From positions 1 through 64,000 of the forward strand of contig JAKSIG010000009.1 in the NCBI GenBank assembly GCA_024398955.1: a stretch of DNA of 64,000 bases. Reading direction: 5' to 3'. The stretch is from Fibrobacter sp. (lineage in GTDB: Bacteria > Fibrobacterota > Fibrobacteria > Fibrobacterales > Fibrobacteraceae). A model generated the notes under the pieces. The model was given only the letters and a program-made list of their open reading frames with translations. It searched no databases and was not told the DNA's origin. Positions 37,147-44,524 of the stretch are shown here, one piece after another. Numbering within the stretch: position 1 is the first letter of the stretch; each line of letters begins with the position of its first letter. The position numbers and the translations under genes are program-made.

Positions 37147-37926
37147 ATGGCAGAAAATATTACAACCCTTTTGGAACTGTTGGACGCTGGCGAACTTTCC
37201 GAAAACGACCTCATCTACATCGTCCATGGAAGTGGAAGCAACCGAGATAGAAAGCTGAAACTTTCCAGACTGCAGCTGCATTGTGCCAAGGTAATCGTCA
37301 ATTCCGAGGATGAATACCCAGCACCCCTTGAACAGAAATTTTCCCTGTCGGACAGCCCGGAGCATCGTCATGGCGATATCTGGTTTTCTGTCATTGATAC
37401 GCGAGGAGGCAAACAGCTTTCCACAACAATTCGCGACAATCGAATCACCACGGCAATGCTAAAGGACAACGCTGTCACGGGAGACAAGATTGCAAATAGC
37501 GCAATCACCTCCGACAAGATTTGGAATGTAAGTGGTGACAATATCGATTTCTCTGCAAGCAAGGGAAGCAAGAGCGTCACAATCACAGGCGGCGGTTCCG
37601 CAAGTACCGTTCTGGCGGACGTTACCTTGTTCAATCCAGTGTATTACAGGGGCTTCTATGACTTTACCATTGGATTCAAGAACATCACTACCTATCCGCT
37701 TTCCCATGCAGTCGTGAAGCTGTTCGACAGGAACAATAATCTTGTGGACTCCTTCGACTTTTCCGGCTACACGGATCAGGAATGGCACTACGGACGAATC
37801 GTCGGAAGATACGCTTTCGGAGGTAGCGAGGAACATTCAAATCTCTATCTCAAGCTGGAAGGCGACACCAATTTCAGCGGTTCCAGAAGTCCCCAGGTAA
37901 GCTGGCGCGGATATGTCATTCCGTAA
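37147..37926 (+). CDS. Second tail fibre-like protein
   Basis: A 259-residue protein with AAGGAG upstream. N-terminus shares the style of the preceding gene (an acidic helix, then DLIYIVHGSGSNRDRKLKLS). The middle contains RDNRITTAMLKDNAVTGDKI and ANSAITSDKIWNVSGDNI, the repeat found in triple-stranded fibre stalks of many phages. The last 110 residues are a beta-rich domain (VTLFNPVYYRGFYDFTIGFK, VVKLFDRNNNLVDSFDFSGY). Likely a distal fibre or tip subunit. Confidence 0.6.
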   Translation: MAENITTLLELLDAGELSENDLIYIVHGSGSNRDRKLKLSRLQLHCAKVIVNSEDEYPAPLEQKFSLSDSPEHRHGDIWFSVIDTRGGKQLSTTIRDNRITTAMLKDNAVTGDKIANSAITSDKIWNVSGDNIDFSASKGSKSVTITGGGSASTVLADVTLFNPVYYRGFYDFTIGFKNITTYPLSHAVVKLFDRNNNLVDSFDFSGYTDQEWHYGRIVGRYAFGGSEEHSNLYLKLEGDTNFSGSRSPQVSWRGYVIP

Positions 37927-37935
37927 GGAGCAACC

Positions 37936-38196
37936 ATGGAAATTACAGGACTTGACGTAGGCGCGGTAGCCACCGCCATAGGCGCTGTCGTGAAGGCGCT
38001 TCATTCCGACAGCAAGGTCGCCTCGGCAAAGAAAGGCATCGACGAAAGATTTGCAGTTCTCGAGGAACGCATGAAGCATAACGACAAACGCCTTGATGAT
38101 GGGGATTCCAATTTCAAGAGTCTCGACAGCAAGATTGACAGGATGAACGAATCATTGAACCAGCTTATCGGAGAAATAAGGGCGGGTCACAAGTGA
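37936..38196 (+). CDS. Small coiled-coil protein of the lysis region
   Basis: An 86-residue protein. Residues 1-22 are mildly hydrophobic (ITGLDVGAVATAIGAVVKAL) and the rest is a heptad coiled coil (FAVLEERMKHNDKRLDDG, FKSLDSKIDRMNESLNQLIG). The layout resembles hemolysin XhlA- or spanin-associated proteins but with the weak hydrophobic part at the N-terminus; no holin was otherwise identified, so it might contribute to lysis. AAGGAG precedes the start. Confidence 0.5.
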   Translation: MEITGLDVGAVATAIGAVVKALHSDSKVASAKKGIDERFAVLEERMKHNDKRLDDGDSNFKSLDSKIDRMNESLNQLIGEIRAGHK

Positions 38197-38648
38197 AACA
38201 GGAACTCCATGTAACGGCAATCGAGGCCCCTCCGACCTGCTGGCTAAAGAAACGTGATTGCTATTTGCTGCAAATCGCAACGAAAGTCTGCGTTTCGTAC
38301 ACGCTGGACGGAAAGGAATACAAGGTCATATTCAAGTTCAAGCCAGACTATAAATGCGACGGTTTAAGTGTTCCCAAGATTTTCCAATGGTTCTTGCCTA
38401 GCTGGGACGATAACAACAGAATCTACAACTGGGCAGGCATCATTCACGATGCACTTTACGGAAACAAAGGCTTTGACGTTTTCACGCGGGAGCAATGCGA
38501 CAGCATCTTCCGAGGCATCCTCCGTATTTCCGGAATAAGCCGTTTCAAGGCTGGCTGTGCCGATAAGGCGCTGGAATGGTTCGCCTGTCTGCATTGGGGT
38601 GACGATAACCTCAAATGTTCAAAACTTGTCACGATGGAGAAAGTATGA
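38193..38648 (+). CDS. DUF1353 family phage protein
   Basis: A 151-residue protein starting with GTG in a GTGA overlap. The sequence KPDYKCDGLSVPKIFQWFLP followed by WAGIIHDALYGNKGFDVFTR is characteristic of DUF1353, small phage proteins often located beside lysis genes. The paired His-Asp in IIHDALY suggests a metal or catalytic site but no activity is known to me. Ends in an ATGA overlap with the endolysin gene. Confidence 0.75.
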   Translation: MKQELHVTAIEAPPTCWLKKRDCYLLQIATKVCVSYTLDGKEYKVIFKFKPDYKCDGLSVPKIFQWFLPSWDDNNRIYNWAGIIHDALYGNKGFDVFTREQCDSIFRGILRISGISRFKAGCADKALEWFACLHWGDDNLKCSKLVTMEKV

Positions 38649-39082
38649 TCGCCAAGGAAATAAAGAACTTCACGCTGGCTGAAATGCTGGTGACGAACAC
38701 AGGTCTCCCAAACTTTCCCTCAACCCTTGAGCAGCTGGAAAATGTTCTGGAAACAGCCAAGAGACTTCAAACAGTAAGAAACCTGTTTGGGCGTGCTATC
38801 CGCGTAAACAGCGTGTACCGTTCCAGGCTGGTAAATGAAGCTGTGGACGGTTCAAAGACTTCCATGCACTTGCAGGCGCTTGCAGCGGACATTTGCGCCT
38901 ATTCCGGAAAAGAGGGCGATAATCGCGATCTTTATTCCCTCCTGGAAAGCATGATGAAGGAAATGCAGATAGACCAACTCATTATGTATAACAAAAAGGC
39001 CGGGGACAAATCCTCGACCATTAGGTTCATTCATGTCGGCTGGACTGTTGGAACACCCAGAGGACAGAAACTGTTCAAATGA
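38645..39082 (+). CDS. Peptidase M15-type endolysin
   Basis: A 145-residue zinc peptidase read from the ATG in the ATGA overlap; an ATG at 38615 is less likely. His75 and Asp82 (SMHLQALAADI, the HxxxxxxD pattern) and His130 (RFIHVGW) supply the three zinc ligands of the M15 D-Ala-D-Ala carboxypeptidase/L-Ala-D-Glu peptidase fold; VNSVYRSRLVNEAV contributes the conserved arginine region. It cleaves peptidoglycan stem peptides at lysis. A terminator follows at once. Confidence 0.85.
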   Translation: MIAKEIKNFTLAEMLVTNTGLPNFPSTLEQLENVLETAKRLQTVRNLFGRAIRVNSVYRSRLVNEAVDGSKTSMHLQALAADICAYSGKEGDNRDLYSLLESMMKEMQIDQLIMYNKKAGDKSSTIRFIHVGWTVGTPRGQKLFK

Positions 39083-39088
39083 CGCAGA

Positions 39089-39116
39089 AAATCCACCAGA
39101 AACGGTGGATTTTTTC
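39089..39116 (+). terminator. Terminator of the tail-lysis operon
   Basis: ATCCACC (39091-39097), loop AGAAAC, GGTGGAT (39104-39110), then TTTTT, directly after the endolysin stop. Confidence 0.85.
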
Positions 39117-39155
39117 ATCTATCAACAACTTTTTTGAGGAAAATTCAAAAAAGGC

Positions 39156-39184
39156 TTGACATTGTTTTTTTTTGTTTACATTAA
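39156..39184 (+). promoter_or_regulatory. Sigma-70-like promoter for small cargo genes
   Basis: A perfect TTGACA (39156-39161) followed, after a T-rich spacer, by TACATT (39177-39182, 15-base spacer) or CATTAA (39179-39184, 17-base spacer). It lies about 45-50 bases before the first of three small genes and follows a terminator, so these genes have their own expression. Confidence 0.5.
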
Positions 39185-39227
39185 GGATGGTCGGAGTGAA
39201 CCGATCAAAAACATGAGAGGGAAAAAT

Positions 39228-39410
39228 ATGGGATTCTTTGATAAACTATCTAGTTTTACATCAAAATGTGCAGAAAGCCAAGCAAGAAGCTATGAAAATG
39301 CTGCAAGAAACGGCTATGTTGGCGATCGAAAATTGACCTCCGAACAACGTGATTTAGCACGAACTAAAGCTGCCGAATATCGCGGATTGAGTGAGAAGTA
39401 TAAAAGGTAA
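39228..39410 (+). CDS. Small protein of unknown function
   Basis: A 60-residue protein beginning MGFFDKLSSFTSKCAESQAR; the ATG at 39228 has AGAGGGAA upstream, while the frame upstream of it overlaps the promoter. The product is helical and basic, ending in EYRGLSEKYKR. No family recognised. Composition is AT-rich compared with the tail genes. Confidence 0.5.
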   Translation: MGFFDKLSSFTSKCAESQARSYENAARNGYVGDRKLTSEQRDLARTKAAEYRGLSEKYKR

Positions 39411-39440
39411 TGCAAGTTTATTGAGAAAACGAGGTTTCGT

Positions 39441-39866
39441 ATGAGTGATTTTACGCCAATGATGTTAGATAACCCACGCGATGAATTATATCACAATTGT
39501 CGTGGCTATCTCTCTGATTTATTAGTAAGCTGTGTAAATGTTGTGAACTCCCTTTACATGGATTACAGAGGGAAAAATAAGTTTCTATGTGACTTGGATA
39601 GTCAGACGTTTATTACTCTTCAAAAATTGATTCCCATCTCTGATCCAAGATTGATAAGCAAAAATTCTTTGAGAGAAACCTACGTTAAGGAAATTGAACA
39701 AAATACTGATATTGATTGGGAAGAAACTGAATCTGGCAGAAAGCCGAGTTTTCAAGAGTATGTAGAACAGGTTATGGACGACGCTTACCAGAGATTTGAA
39801 AACATGCTTGATGCTTATAAAAAAATAAAAGCTCGTCGAGATGCAGAATTGTATTGGGAAGAATGA
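39441..39866 (+). CDS. Small AT-rich cargo protein, unknown
   Basis: A 141-residue, mostly helical, acidic protein (for example DYRGKNKFLCDLDSQTFITL and VMDDAYQRFENMLDAYKKIK). No motif or family recognised. It sits in the AT-rich insert between the endolysin and the DNA-modification operon and is preceded by a plausible ribosome site (AACGAGG). Confidence 0.55.
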   Translation: MSDFTPMMLDNPRDELYHNCRGYLSDLLVSCVNVVNSLYMDYRGKNKFLCDLDSQTFITLQKLIPISDPRLISKNSLRETYVKEIEQNTDIDWEETESGRKPSFQEYVEQVMDDAYQRFENMLDAYKKIKARRDAELYWEE

Positions 39867-39879
39867 AGGATGGTTATAC

Positions 39880-40047
39880 ATGCCTCAAATGACTGAAGCT
39901 GGAAAAGAGCGCCTGCTAGCTCTCAGAAAGAAACAAGCTGATAGAGAATGGGCAAAGGCAAAGCAGGGCGAAGGCGGAGAACATTACGCCAGAGCAAAAC
40001 ACCTCTACGCGTCCCTAGAAAACATTCGCAATCATAAAACCAAGTAA
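39880..40047 (+). CDS. Small basic protein of unknown function
   Basis: A 55-residue protein from the ATG 39880 (AAGGATGG upstream). The sequence MTEAGKERLLALRKKQADRE is a basic helix; the protein has 14 Lys/Arg residues and may bind nucleic acid. No family recognised. A terminator follows. Confidence 0.5.
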   Translation: MPQMTEAGKERLLALRKKQADREWAKAKQGEGGEHYARAKHLYASLENIRNHKTK

Positions 40048-40054
40048 AATTTCA

Positions 40055-40086
40055 AACCTCGCTCCACCTGGAACGAGGATTTTTTA
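40055..40086. terminator. Terminator shared by converging genes
   Basis: CCTCG (40057-40061), loop, CGAGG (40074-40078), then T-run on the plus strand. The T-run overlaps the stop codon of the minus-strand zinc-ribbon gene. Confidence 0.65.
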
Positions 40087-40248
40087 TGCATTTCCCTTGG
40101 GCTTGTTCTTTGACCCTTTCGGCCTGCCTCCCTTCTTACCGTTTTCTGCGGAGGAAGGCTTCGGGCGGCTCCCTATCATCTGTGAATGAATGGATCGCAC
40201 CTGGGCATCCGTCAAGATCGCTCCACAGCAGGGACATTTAGCAGGCAT
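40084..40248 (-). CDS. Zinc-ribbon plus AT-hook-like small DNA-binding protein
   Basis: A 54-residue protein easily missed because of its length. It starts MPAKCPCCGAILTDAQVRSI (half of a zinc ribbon, CxCC) and ends with a glycine/lysine-rich arm GGRPKGSKNKPKG, which resembles an AT-hook (core GRPKG). GGAGA precedes the ATG at good spacing. It is divergent from the modification operon and could regulate it or act in packaging; this is inference from position. Confidence 0.6.
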   Translation of the reverse strand: MPAKCPCCGAILTDAQVRSIHSQMIGSRPKPSSAENGKKGGRPKGSKNKPKGNA

Positions 40249-40325
40249 CTGTTTCTCCGATATTTTTCGATAGTCAAAGGATAGTCAATAGTCATTTGAT
40301 TTATAAATGAGTTCAGCCCCATTCA

Positions 40326-40349
40326 AAAACCTAACTAAAGTTAGGTTTT
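40326..40349. promoter_or_regulatory. Perfect inverted repeat, operator candidate
   Basis: AAAACCTAAC (40326-40335), spacer TAAA, GTTAGGTTTT (40340-40349): a perfect 10-base inverted repeat followed by a T-run. It lies between the divergent zinc-ribbon gene and the modification operon. A related CCTAA...TTAGG site precedes an early gene at 53.77 kb. It could also work as a low-GC terminator. Confidence 0.45.
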
Positions 40350-40401
40350 CTTTTTTTGAGTGTAAACCCACAAAAATTTGACTTCTATGCAAATAATTTT
40401 A

Positions 40402-40430
40402 TTTACAAACAATTATTATTGCATTATATT
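40402..40430 (+). promoter_or_regulatory. Promoter of the DNA-modification operon
   Basis: TTTACA (40402-40407) and TATATT (40425-40430) with a 17-base spacer, 30 bases before the ParB-like gene. An inverted pair CTATGCAA (40385-40392) and TTGCATAG (40440-40447) flanks it, suggesting regulation by a DNA-bending or looping protein. Confidence 0.55.
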
Positions 40431-40459
40431 TAATTCAAATTGCATAGGATTCAATTTTT

Positions 40460-40930
40460 ATGGATATAAAAGAAGTTCCAATCTCGGACATAAAGCCATA
40501 CGAGAATAACCCCCGCAACAATGAGATGGCGATTGAAAAGGTTGTCGCCAGCATCAAGAATTTCGGCTTCAAGGTTCCCATCATCATCGACCGCGAAAAT
40601 GTAATCGTCTGCGGTCATACCCGCTACCTCGCGGCCCAGCAGCTGGAAATGGAGAAAATCCCCTGCATCATGGCGGACGATCTCACCCCAAACCAGGTCA
40701 AGGCCTTCCGACTTGCCGACAATAAGGTGGCGGAAGCTAGTGGCTGGGATTTTACGAAGCTCAACGAGGAATTGTCCTTCCTCAACGAAATCGCATTTGA
40801 TGTCGAACAGTTCGGCTTCAACCCAAGCGAGGACGTGGACTTCGACAGTTTCCTTACCAACGAGGAAAATCCGGAAAAGAAGCCAAAGACCATCACCTGC
40901 CCCCACTGCGGAAAGAGCTTCGAGAAATAA
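40460..40930 (+). CDS. ParB/Srx-fold protein with zinc ribbon
   Basis: A 156-residue protein. Residues 1-95 form a ParB N-terminal-type domain: ISDIKPYENNPRNNE, FKVPIIID, and the diagnostic VCGHTRYLAAQQLEMEKIPC. The C-terminus ends in a zinc-ribbon half (ITCPHCGKSFEK). ParB-like proteins occur next to phage DNA modification enzymes and may guide or nick DNA; the fold also includes ATP/CTP-dependent enzymes. It overlaps the DpdA-like gene by one base and heads the operon. Confidence 0.8.
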   Translation: MDIKEVPISDIKPYENNPRNNEMAIEKVVASIKNFGFKVPIIIDRENVIVCGHTRYLAAQQLEMEKIPCIMADDLTPNQVKAFRLADNKVAEASGWDFTKLNEELSFLNEIAFDVEQFGFNPSEDVDFDSFLTNEENPEKKPKTITCPHCGKSFEK

Positions 40931-41670
40931 TGCTTCTCCACATGGCAACAGATGGACTCGTAGGCGATTTCTACACAAAGTTCCCCAAGAAGGAACTCAA
41001 TATCCTTACGTCCTTTGAATACAAGTCGTCGCTCATGGGCAACGACGTTCGTGAATTTAACCACTTCATCGCGGATAGTGGCGCCTTCACAGCCATGGCG
41101 AGCGGAAAGAAGATTGACGACAAGTACATCGACGCCTATATCGACTGGATCAAGTGCGAGCATATCGACAACTATATCGAAATGGATATTGACGAGATTG
41201 TGGGCTACGAGAAGGTCAAGGAAATCCGCAACCGCATAGAACGGGCCACAGGCAAGCAGAGCATCCCCGTCTGGCATCTTGGACGCAAGAAGGAAGGCTG
41301 GCTTGATATGGTCCAGAACTTTTCCTACGTCGCGCTCTCGCTCTCCGGATTCACGGATTCCAGCAAATGGCTAAAGGCCAATGACTGGAAGCCCCTCCAC
41401 TTCTTCCTGGAAACGGCTGCGAAGTACAACACGAAGGTTCACGCGCTGGGCTGTACGAACTGGCCCCTCTTGCGCAAGTTCCACTTTTTCAGCAGCGATT
41501 CAAGCACCTGGAGCCTCGGCGAAAGGTACGGAAACTGCTTCCTCTTTCAGGATGGAGTCATGAAGAACATCCATCTGCCAAAGAAATTCAAGAAGGACAA
41601 GAAAACTCTTGGATTCCACAACAAACAACAATGGTTCAAGGCAATGCAATATGCAAAAATCAAAATGTGA
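40930..41670 (+). CDS. dpdA: DpdA-like DNA-guanine transglycosylase
   Basis: A 246-residue TGT-superfamily protein of the compact phage type. FIADSGAFTAM places Asp49 in the position of the substrate-binding DSG motif of tRNA-guanine transglycosylases. YIEMDIDEIVG and IPVWHLGRKKEGWL follow the barrel strands. KVHALGCTNWPLL precedes FSSDSSTWSLGERYG, where Asp190 is the likely nucleophile. The CxCxxC zinc site of bacterial TGT is absent, as in phage DpdA proteins. It would exchange guanine in DNA for a 7-deazaguanine base. The operon directly downstream makes preQ0, the expected substrate. Housekeeping tRNA modification is less likely given length and context. Confidence 0.8.
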   Translation: MLLHMATDGLVGDFYTKFPKKELNILTSFEYKSSLMGNDVREFNHFIADSGAFTAMASGKKIDDKYIDAYIDWIKCEHIDNYIEMDIDEIVGYEKVKEIRNRIERATGKQSIPVWHLGRKKEGWLDMVQNFSYVALSLSGFTDSSKWLKANDWKPLHFFLETAAKYNTKVHALGCTNWPLLRKFHFFSSDSSTWSLGERYGNCFLFQDGVMKNIHLPKKFKKDKKTLGFHNKQQWFKAMQYAKIKM

Positions 41671-42319
41671 TGCGGTGCTGCTGCTATCCGGCGGGATTGA
41701 CAGCACGACTGTTCTGGAACAGCTTACGAAACAGGGCAAGAAGGTTTTCTGCCTCATTTTCGACTACAAGCAGACATTATCCAAGGAAATCGCCTATGCC
41801 GCGCAGAACGCGAAGCGACTGAAACAGCCCTACAAGATTATCTCCATCGACCTGGGGTTTGCCGGAAGCAAGTGTTCTCTGATTTCCAAGACGAAGATCA
41901 GCGTAAACAGGGACTTCAAGCAGATAGATTCCTCCATACCCACAAGCTATGTGGAGTTCAGGAACGGAATCCTGCTCTCTTACGCGGTCATGTTCGCGGA
42001 AGTGAACGGCATAGGCGAAATCTACGGAGGCTTCAACGGGCTTGCAAGCGGTCAATACTATGACGACACCCTTCCCTTCATCAAGGCTTTCGAGAAGGCT
42101 GCAAACCTTGGCACAAGCCCTGCCTTCAACGTCCGAATCCGCGCCCCCTTCTCCATGATGGAAAAGGCTGAAATCGTCAAGGTCGGACGCAAGATCGGCA
42201 TCGACTACGAAAAGAACACCTGGAGCTGTTACAACAATGGAGACCGCCATTGTGGAAAGTGCGACAGCTGCAAACAGCGCGAACGCGCTTTGAAACTGGG
42301 AGGCTGTGAAAATGGCTAG
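41651..42319 (+). CDS. queC: QueC, 7-cyano-7-deazaguanine (preQ0) synthase
   Basis: A 222-residue enzyme from the ATG 41651, overlapping dpdA by 20 bases. It has the PP-loop (VLLLSGGIDSTTVLEQL) for ATP and the C-terminal four-cysteine zinc site (SCYNNGDRHCGKCDSCKQRE). It converts 7-carboxy-7-deazaguanine to preQ0 with ammonia and ATP. Other conserved parts are LIFDYKQTLSKEI and VRIRAPFSMMEKAEIVKVG. No GAT fusion is present, so it is standard QueC. Confidence 0.92.
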   Translation: MQKSKCDAVLLLSGGIDSTTVLEQLTKQGKKVFCLIFDYKQTLSKEIAYAAQNAKRLKQPYKIISIDLGFAGSKCSLISKTKISVNRDFKQIDSSIPTSYVEFRNGILLSYAVMFAEVNGIGEIYGGFNGLASGQYYDDTLPFIKAFEKAANLGTSPAFNVRIRAPFSMMEKAEIVKVGRKIGIDYEKNTWSCYNNGDRHCGKCDSCKQRERALKLGGCENG

Positions 42320-42881
42320 GACCTACAGGATAAACACAATCTTTTTCAGCATCCAGGGCGAAGGAAAGCGCGTGGGAACGCCGCAGGTCTTTGTGCGTTT
42401 CAGCGGGTGCAATATGAAATGCCCCTTCTGCGATACGGATCATGAACCGTTCACGGAAATGACCGCAGAACAGATTATCTCCATGGCGAAGGAAGTTGGC
42501 GGAAATTGCCGTAGCGTCTCCTTCTGCGGTGGCGAGCCGACGCTCCAGCTGGACGCTGAACTCATCAAGGCTTTCGAAGGCTGGTACAAGTCCATCGAGA
42601 CTAACGGAACAAAGCCCGTTCCCGCAGGTATCGACTACATCGTTTGCAGTCCCAAGACAAGCAGGATCGAGCCGGACAATATCGACGAGCTTCGTTTTGT
42701 CATAAAGGCTGGCGACCCGTTACCTTCCCCATGCAAGACAGCGAGAAGAATGTGCCTTTCCCCCTGTTTTGATGGCGACAATCTTGTTCGCGAGAATCTT
42801 GACCACTGTATTGAACTGGTCAAGCAGAATCCGGGCTGGATTCTTTCACTTCAATGGCACAAGTTCATAGGAATCGAATAA
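42312..42881 (+). CDS. queE: QueE, 7-carboxy-7-deazaguanine synthase
   Basis: A 189-residue radical SAM enzyme. NTIFFSIQGEGKRVGTP is the QueE signature; Cys33, Cys37 and Cys40 (SGCNMKCPFC) hold the 4Fe-4S cluster; VSFCGGEPTLQ is the SAM-binding GGEP region. It converts carboxy-tetrahydropterin to 7-carboxy-7-deazaguanine. The ATG 42312 has GGAGG at proper spacing, better than the GTG at 42306. It overlaps queC, and its stop overlaps queD (TAATG). Confidence 0.92.
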   Translation: MARTYRINTIFFSIQGEGKRVGTPQVFVRFSGCNMKCPFCDTDHEPFTEMTAEQIISMAKEVGGNCRSVSFCGGEPTLQLDAELIKAFEGWYKSIETNGTKPVPAGIDYIVCSPKTSRIEPDNIDELRFVIKAGDPLPSPCKTARRMCLSPCFDGDNLVRENLDHCIELVKQNPGWILSLQWHKFIGIE

Positions 42882-43222
42882 TGTTCAAGGTAAGCAAGCG
42901 TTTTGAAATCGCAGGCGCGCACCGTCTGGAATTACCCTACGAAAGCAAGTGCAACGGCCTCCACGGACACAACTGGATTATTACGGTCTGCTGCAAGAGC
43001 AAGACCCTGAACGCCCAGGGAATGGTCGTGGATTTCAAGCAGATCAAGCAGAGCATTTCCGAGAAGCTGGACCACGCCTACATCAATGACGTAGTCCCGT
43101 TCAATCCGACTGCGGAAAACATCGCAAGGTGGATTTGCGAACAGGTCCCGTTCTGCTATCGCGTCGTCGTACAGGAAAGCGAAGGAAACATCGCGGAATA
43201 TGATCGAGAAGAAGAAAATTGA
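42881..43222 (+). CDS. queD: QueD, 6-carboxy-tetrahydropterin synthase
   Basis: A 113-residue PTPS-family enzyme, start fixed by the TAATG overlap with queE and an AGGAAT site. Zinc ligands His14 (GAHRL), His28 and His30 (CNGLHGHNW), catalytic Cys24, DHAYIND at 64-70 and the PTAENIARW substrate loop are all present. It turns dihydroneopterin triphosphate into carboxy-tetrahydropterin, supplying QueE. Confidence 0.92.
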   Translation: MFKVSKRFEIAGAHRLELPYESKCNGLHGHNWIITVCCKSKTLNAQGMVVDFKQIKQSISEKLDHAYINDVVPFNPTAENIARWICEQVPFCYRVVVQESEGNIAEYDREEEN

Positions 43223-43763
43223 GAGTCTGGTAAGACAGCTTCTCCAGGCGCTCAATGACAATCCGAATCGCGAGGGGCTTCGGGAGACGCCCCGCCGCGT
43301 TGCGGACTATTATGCGGAAATGTTCGAAGGCCAGAACTACACCAACGAACAGATTGCAAGGAAATTCGGCAAGTGCTTCAAGCAAAAGACGGACGGGCAG
43401 ATTGTCAAGGTTGACGACATAACGATTTTCAGCCACTGTGAGCATCATCTGGCGCTCATGTACGACATGAAGGTTTCCATCCGCTACATTCCCCATGGCA
43501 AGGTTCTCGGACTTTCCAAGTTCGCCCGTATCGCGGAAATGGTGGGAAAGCGTCTCCAGCTCCAGGAAAAGATAGGAAGCGACATTGCCGAGGTCATTCA
43601 CCTCGCGACTGGCTCAGAGGACGTCGAAGTGAGCATCGAAGGAAAGCACGCCTGTGTCACAGCAAGAGGCGCAAAGAACGTCTCCATGGTGACTCGGACT
43701 GTTCATTCCAGCGGGGCGTTCCGCAATCACTTGACCTCGAACGTCACCGAATCAATCAGCTGA
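43200..43763 (+). CDS. folE: FolE, GTP cyclohydrolase I
   Basis: A 187-residue enzyme overlapping queD by 23 bases. Zinc ligands Cys80, His83 (FSHCEHHLALM) and Cys152 (KHACVTARG), the substrate loop RYIPHGKVLGLSKFARI and the C-terminal TRTVHSSGAFR are intact. It makes dihydroneopterin triphosphate from GTP, the first step for preQ0. Having it on the phage lets the pathway run independently of host folate control. Its 3' end overlaps the converging neck protein gene by 37 bases. Confidence 0.93.
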   Translation: MIEKKKIESLVRQLLQALNDNPNREGLRETPRRVADYYAEMFEGQNYTNEQIARKFGKCFKQKTDGQIVKVDDITIFSHCEHHLALMYDMKVSIRYIPHGKVLGLSKFARIAEMVGKRLQLQEKIGSDIAEVIHLATGSEDVEVSIEGKHACVTARGAKNVSMVTRTVHSSGAFRNHLTSNVTESIS

Positions 43764-44278
43764 TGGGTGTCGATGAGGGGCGTCGGACTGTCGTTCTTCT
43801 CCCTGCGTCGCGCCATAAGCGTCGCCTCATGCAACGCCTCGTATCTTGCGCTGTCGCGCATGGCGAGCGTGATGCAGTCCTTCAATCTTACGCCCAGCTC
43901 AAGGCATAGGGCTTCAACATCGAACTTTCCAGCAATCACAAGGGGGATATACTTCTGTTCGATCTTTGGCATCAAGGCCCTGTACCGCTCCATGGCGAAG
44001 CGCAGGAACGGACGCGCGGGAATGGCGCTGTAATGGACGCCCTCGAGGGTCGTCCCGGCCTTTCTTCCGTAGTTGAGCGTTCTTGCTATAAGCGCATTGG
44101 AGGGTGGCTCGCGAAGTGCAGCAGTCCTCTTGCCCGTTTTCTTGCGGTAGTCCAGGTTCTGCTTCGCCTTTCTTGCCGTTCCATTGGAATCCAGCCATCC
44201 GGCGACAACCTTCCTCTCGTTCAGCGCCTTGAGTGTGTCGAACCTTTTCTTCAAATCTTCAAATGTGGTAATAGCCAT
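43727..44278 (-). CDS. Phage neck/tail-completion protein, opposite orientation
   Basis: A 183-residue protein from the ATG 44278. The frame stays open upstream to 45211 but that part lies antisense to the terminase genes and is rejected. AIPARPFLRFAMERYRALMP and SPTPLIDTHQLIDSVTFEVK match minor head/neck proteins of the Mu gpG / HK97 gp10-like virion morphogenesis group. It is the only recognised structural gene on the minus strand, wedged between the modification operon and the packaging genes. Confidence 0.65.
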   Translation of the reverse strand: MAITTFEDLKKRFDTLKALNERKVVAGWLDSNGTARKAKQNLDYRKKTGKRTAALREPPSNALIARTLNYGRKAGTTLEGVHYSAIPARPFLRFAMERYRALMPKIEQKYIPLVIAGKFDVEALCLELGVRLKDCITLAMRDSARYEALHEATLMARRREKNDSPTPLIDTHQLIDSVTFEVK

Positions 44279-44317
44279 GGAAACCGTATATAAAAAATCT
44301 TTTCTTCCGGGGAGCCG

Positions 44318-44521
44318 ATGGCTAACATAGACCAAACAAAACAAAAAAACGACTACCTCACAGTCAAGGAGGTCGCAAAGAAGATCGGCTTCAACCCTTT
44401 CACCGTCTATGACTGGATAAAGACGCGCGGGATGCCCGTACGCCGCAGCTGCAAGCGTGGACGCATTACAATCTACTGGCCCGATTTTCTGCGCTGGTGG
44501 AAGGACTTGAGGAACGACTAA
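44318..44521 (+). CDS. Small helix-turn-helix DNA-binding protein
   Basis: A 67-residue protein with GGGGAG upstream. DYLTVKEVAKKIGFNPFTVY DWIK region is a MerR/excisionase-type helix-turn-helix followed by a basic wing (RRSCKRGRITIYW). It precedes the terminase genes and may be a packaging-site recognition or regulatory protein. Confidence 0.7.
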   Translation: MANIDQTKQKNDYLTVKEVAKKIGFNPFTVYDWIKTRGMPVRRSCKRGRITIYWPDFLRWWKDLRND

Positions 44522-44524
44522 TGT

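Noticed and set aside
41651..43763. Queuosine biosynthesis as a tRNA housekeeping function
   Set aside because: No QueF, QueA or QueG is present, the operon is inside a prophage and is coupled to a DpdA-type rather than a zinc-containing tRNA transglycosylase.
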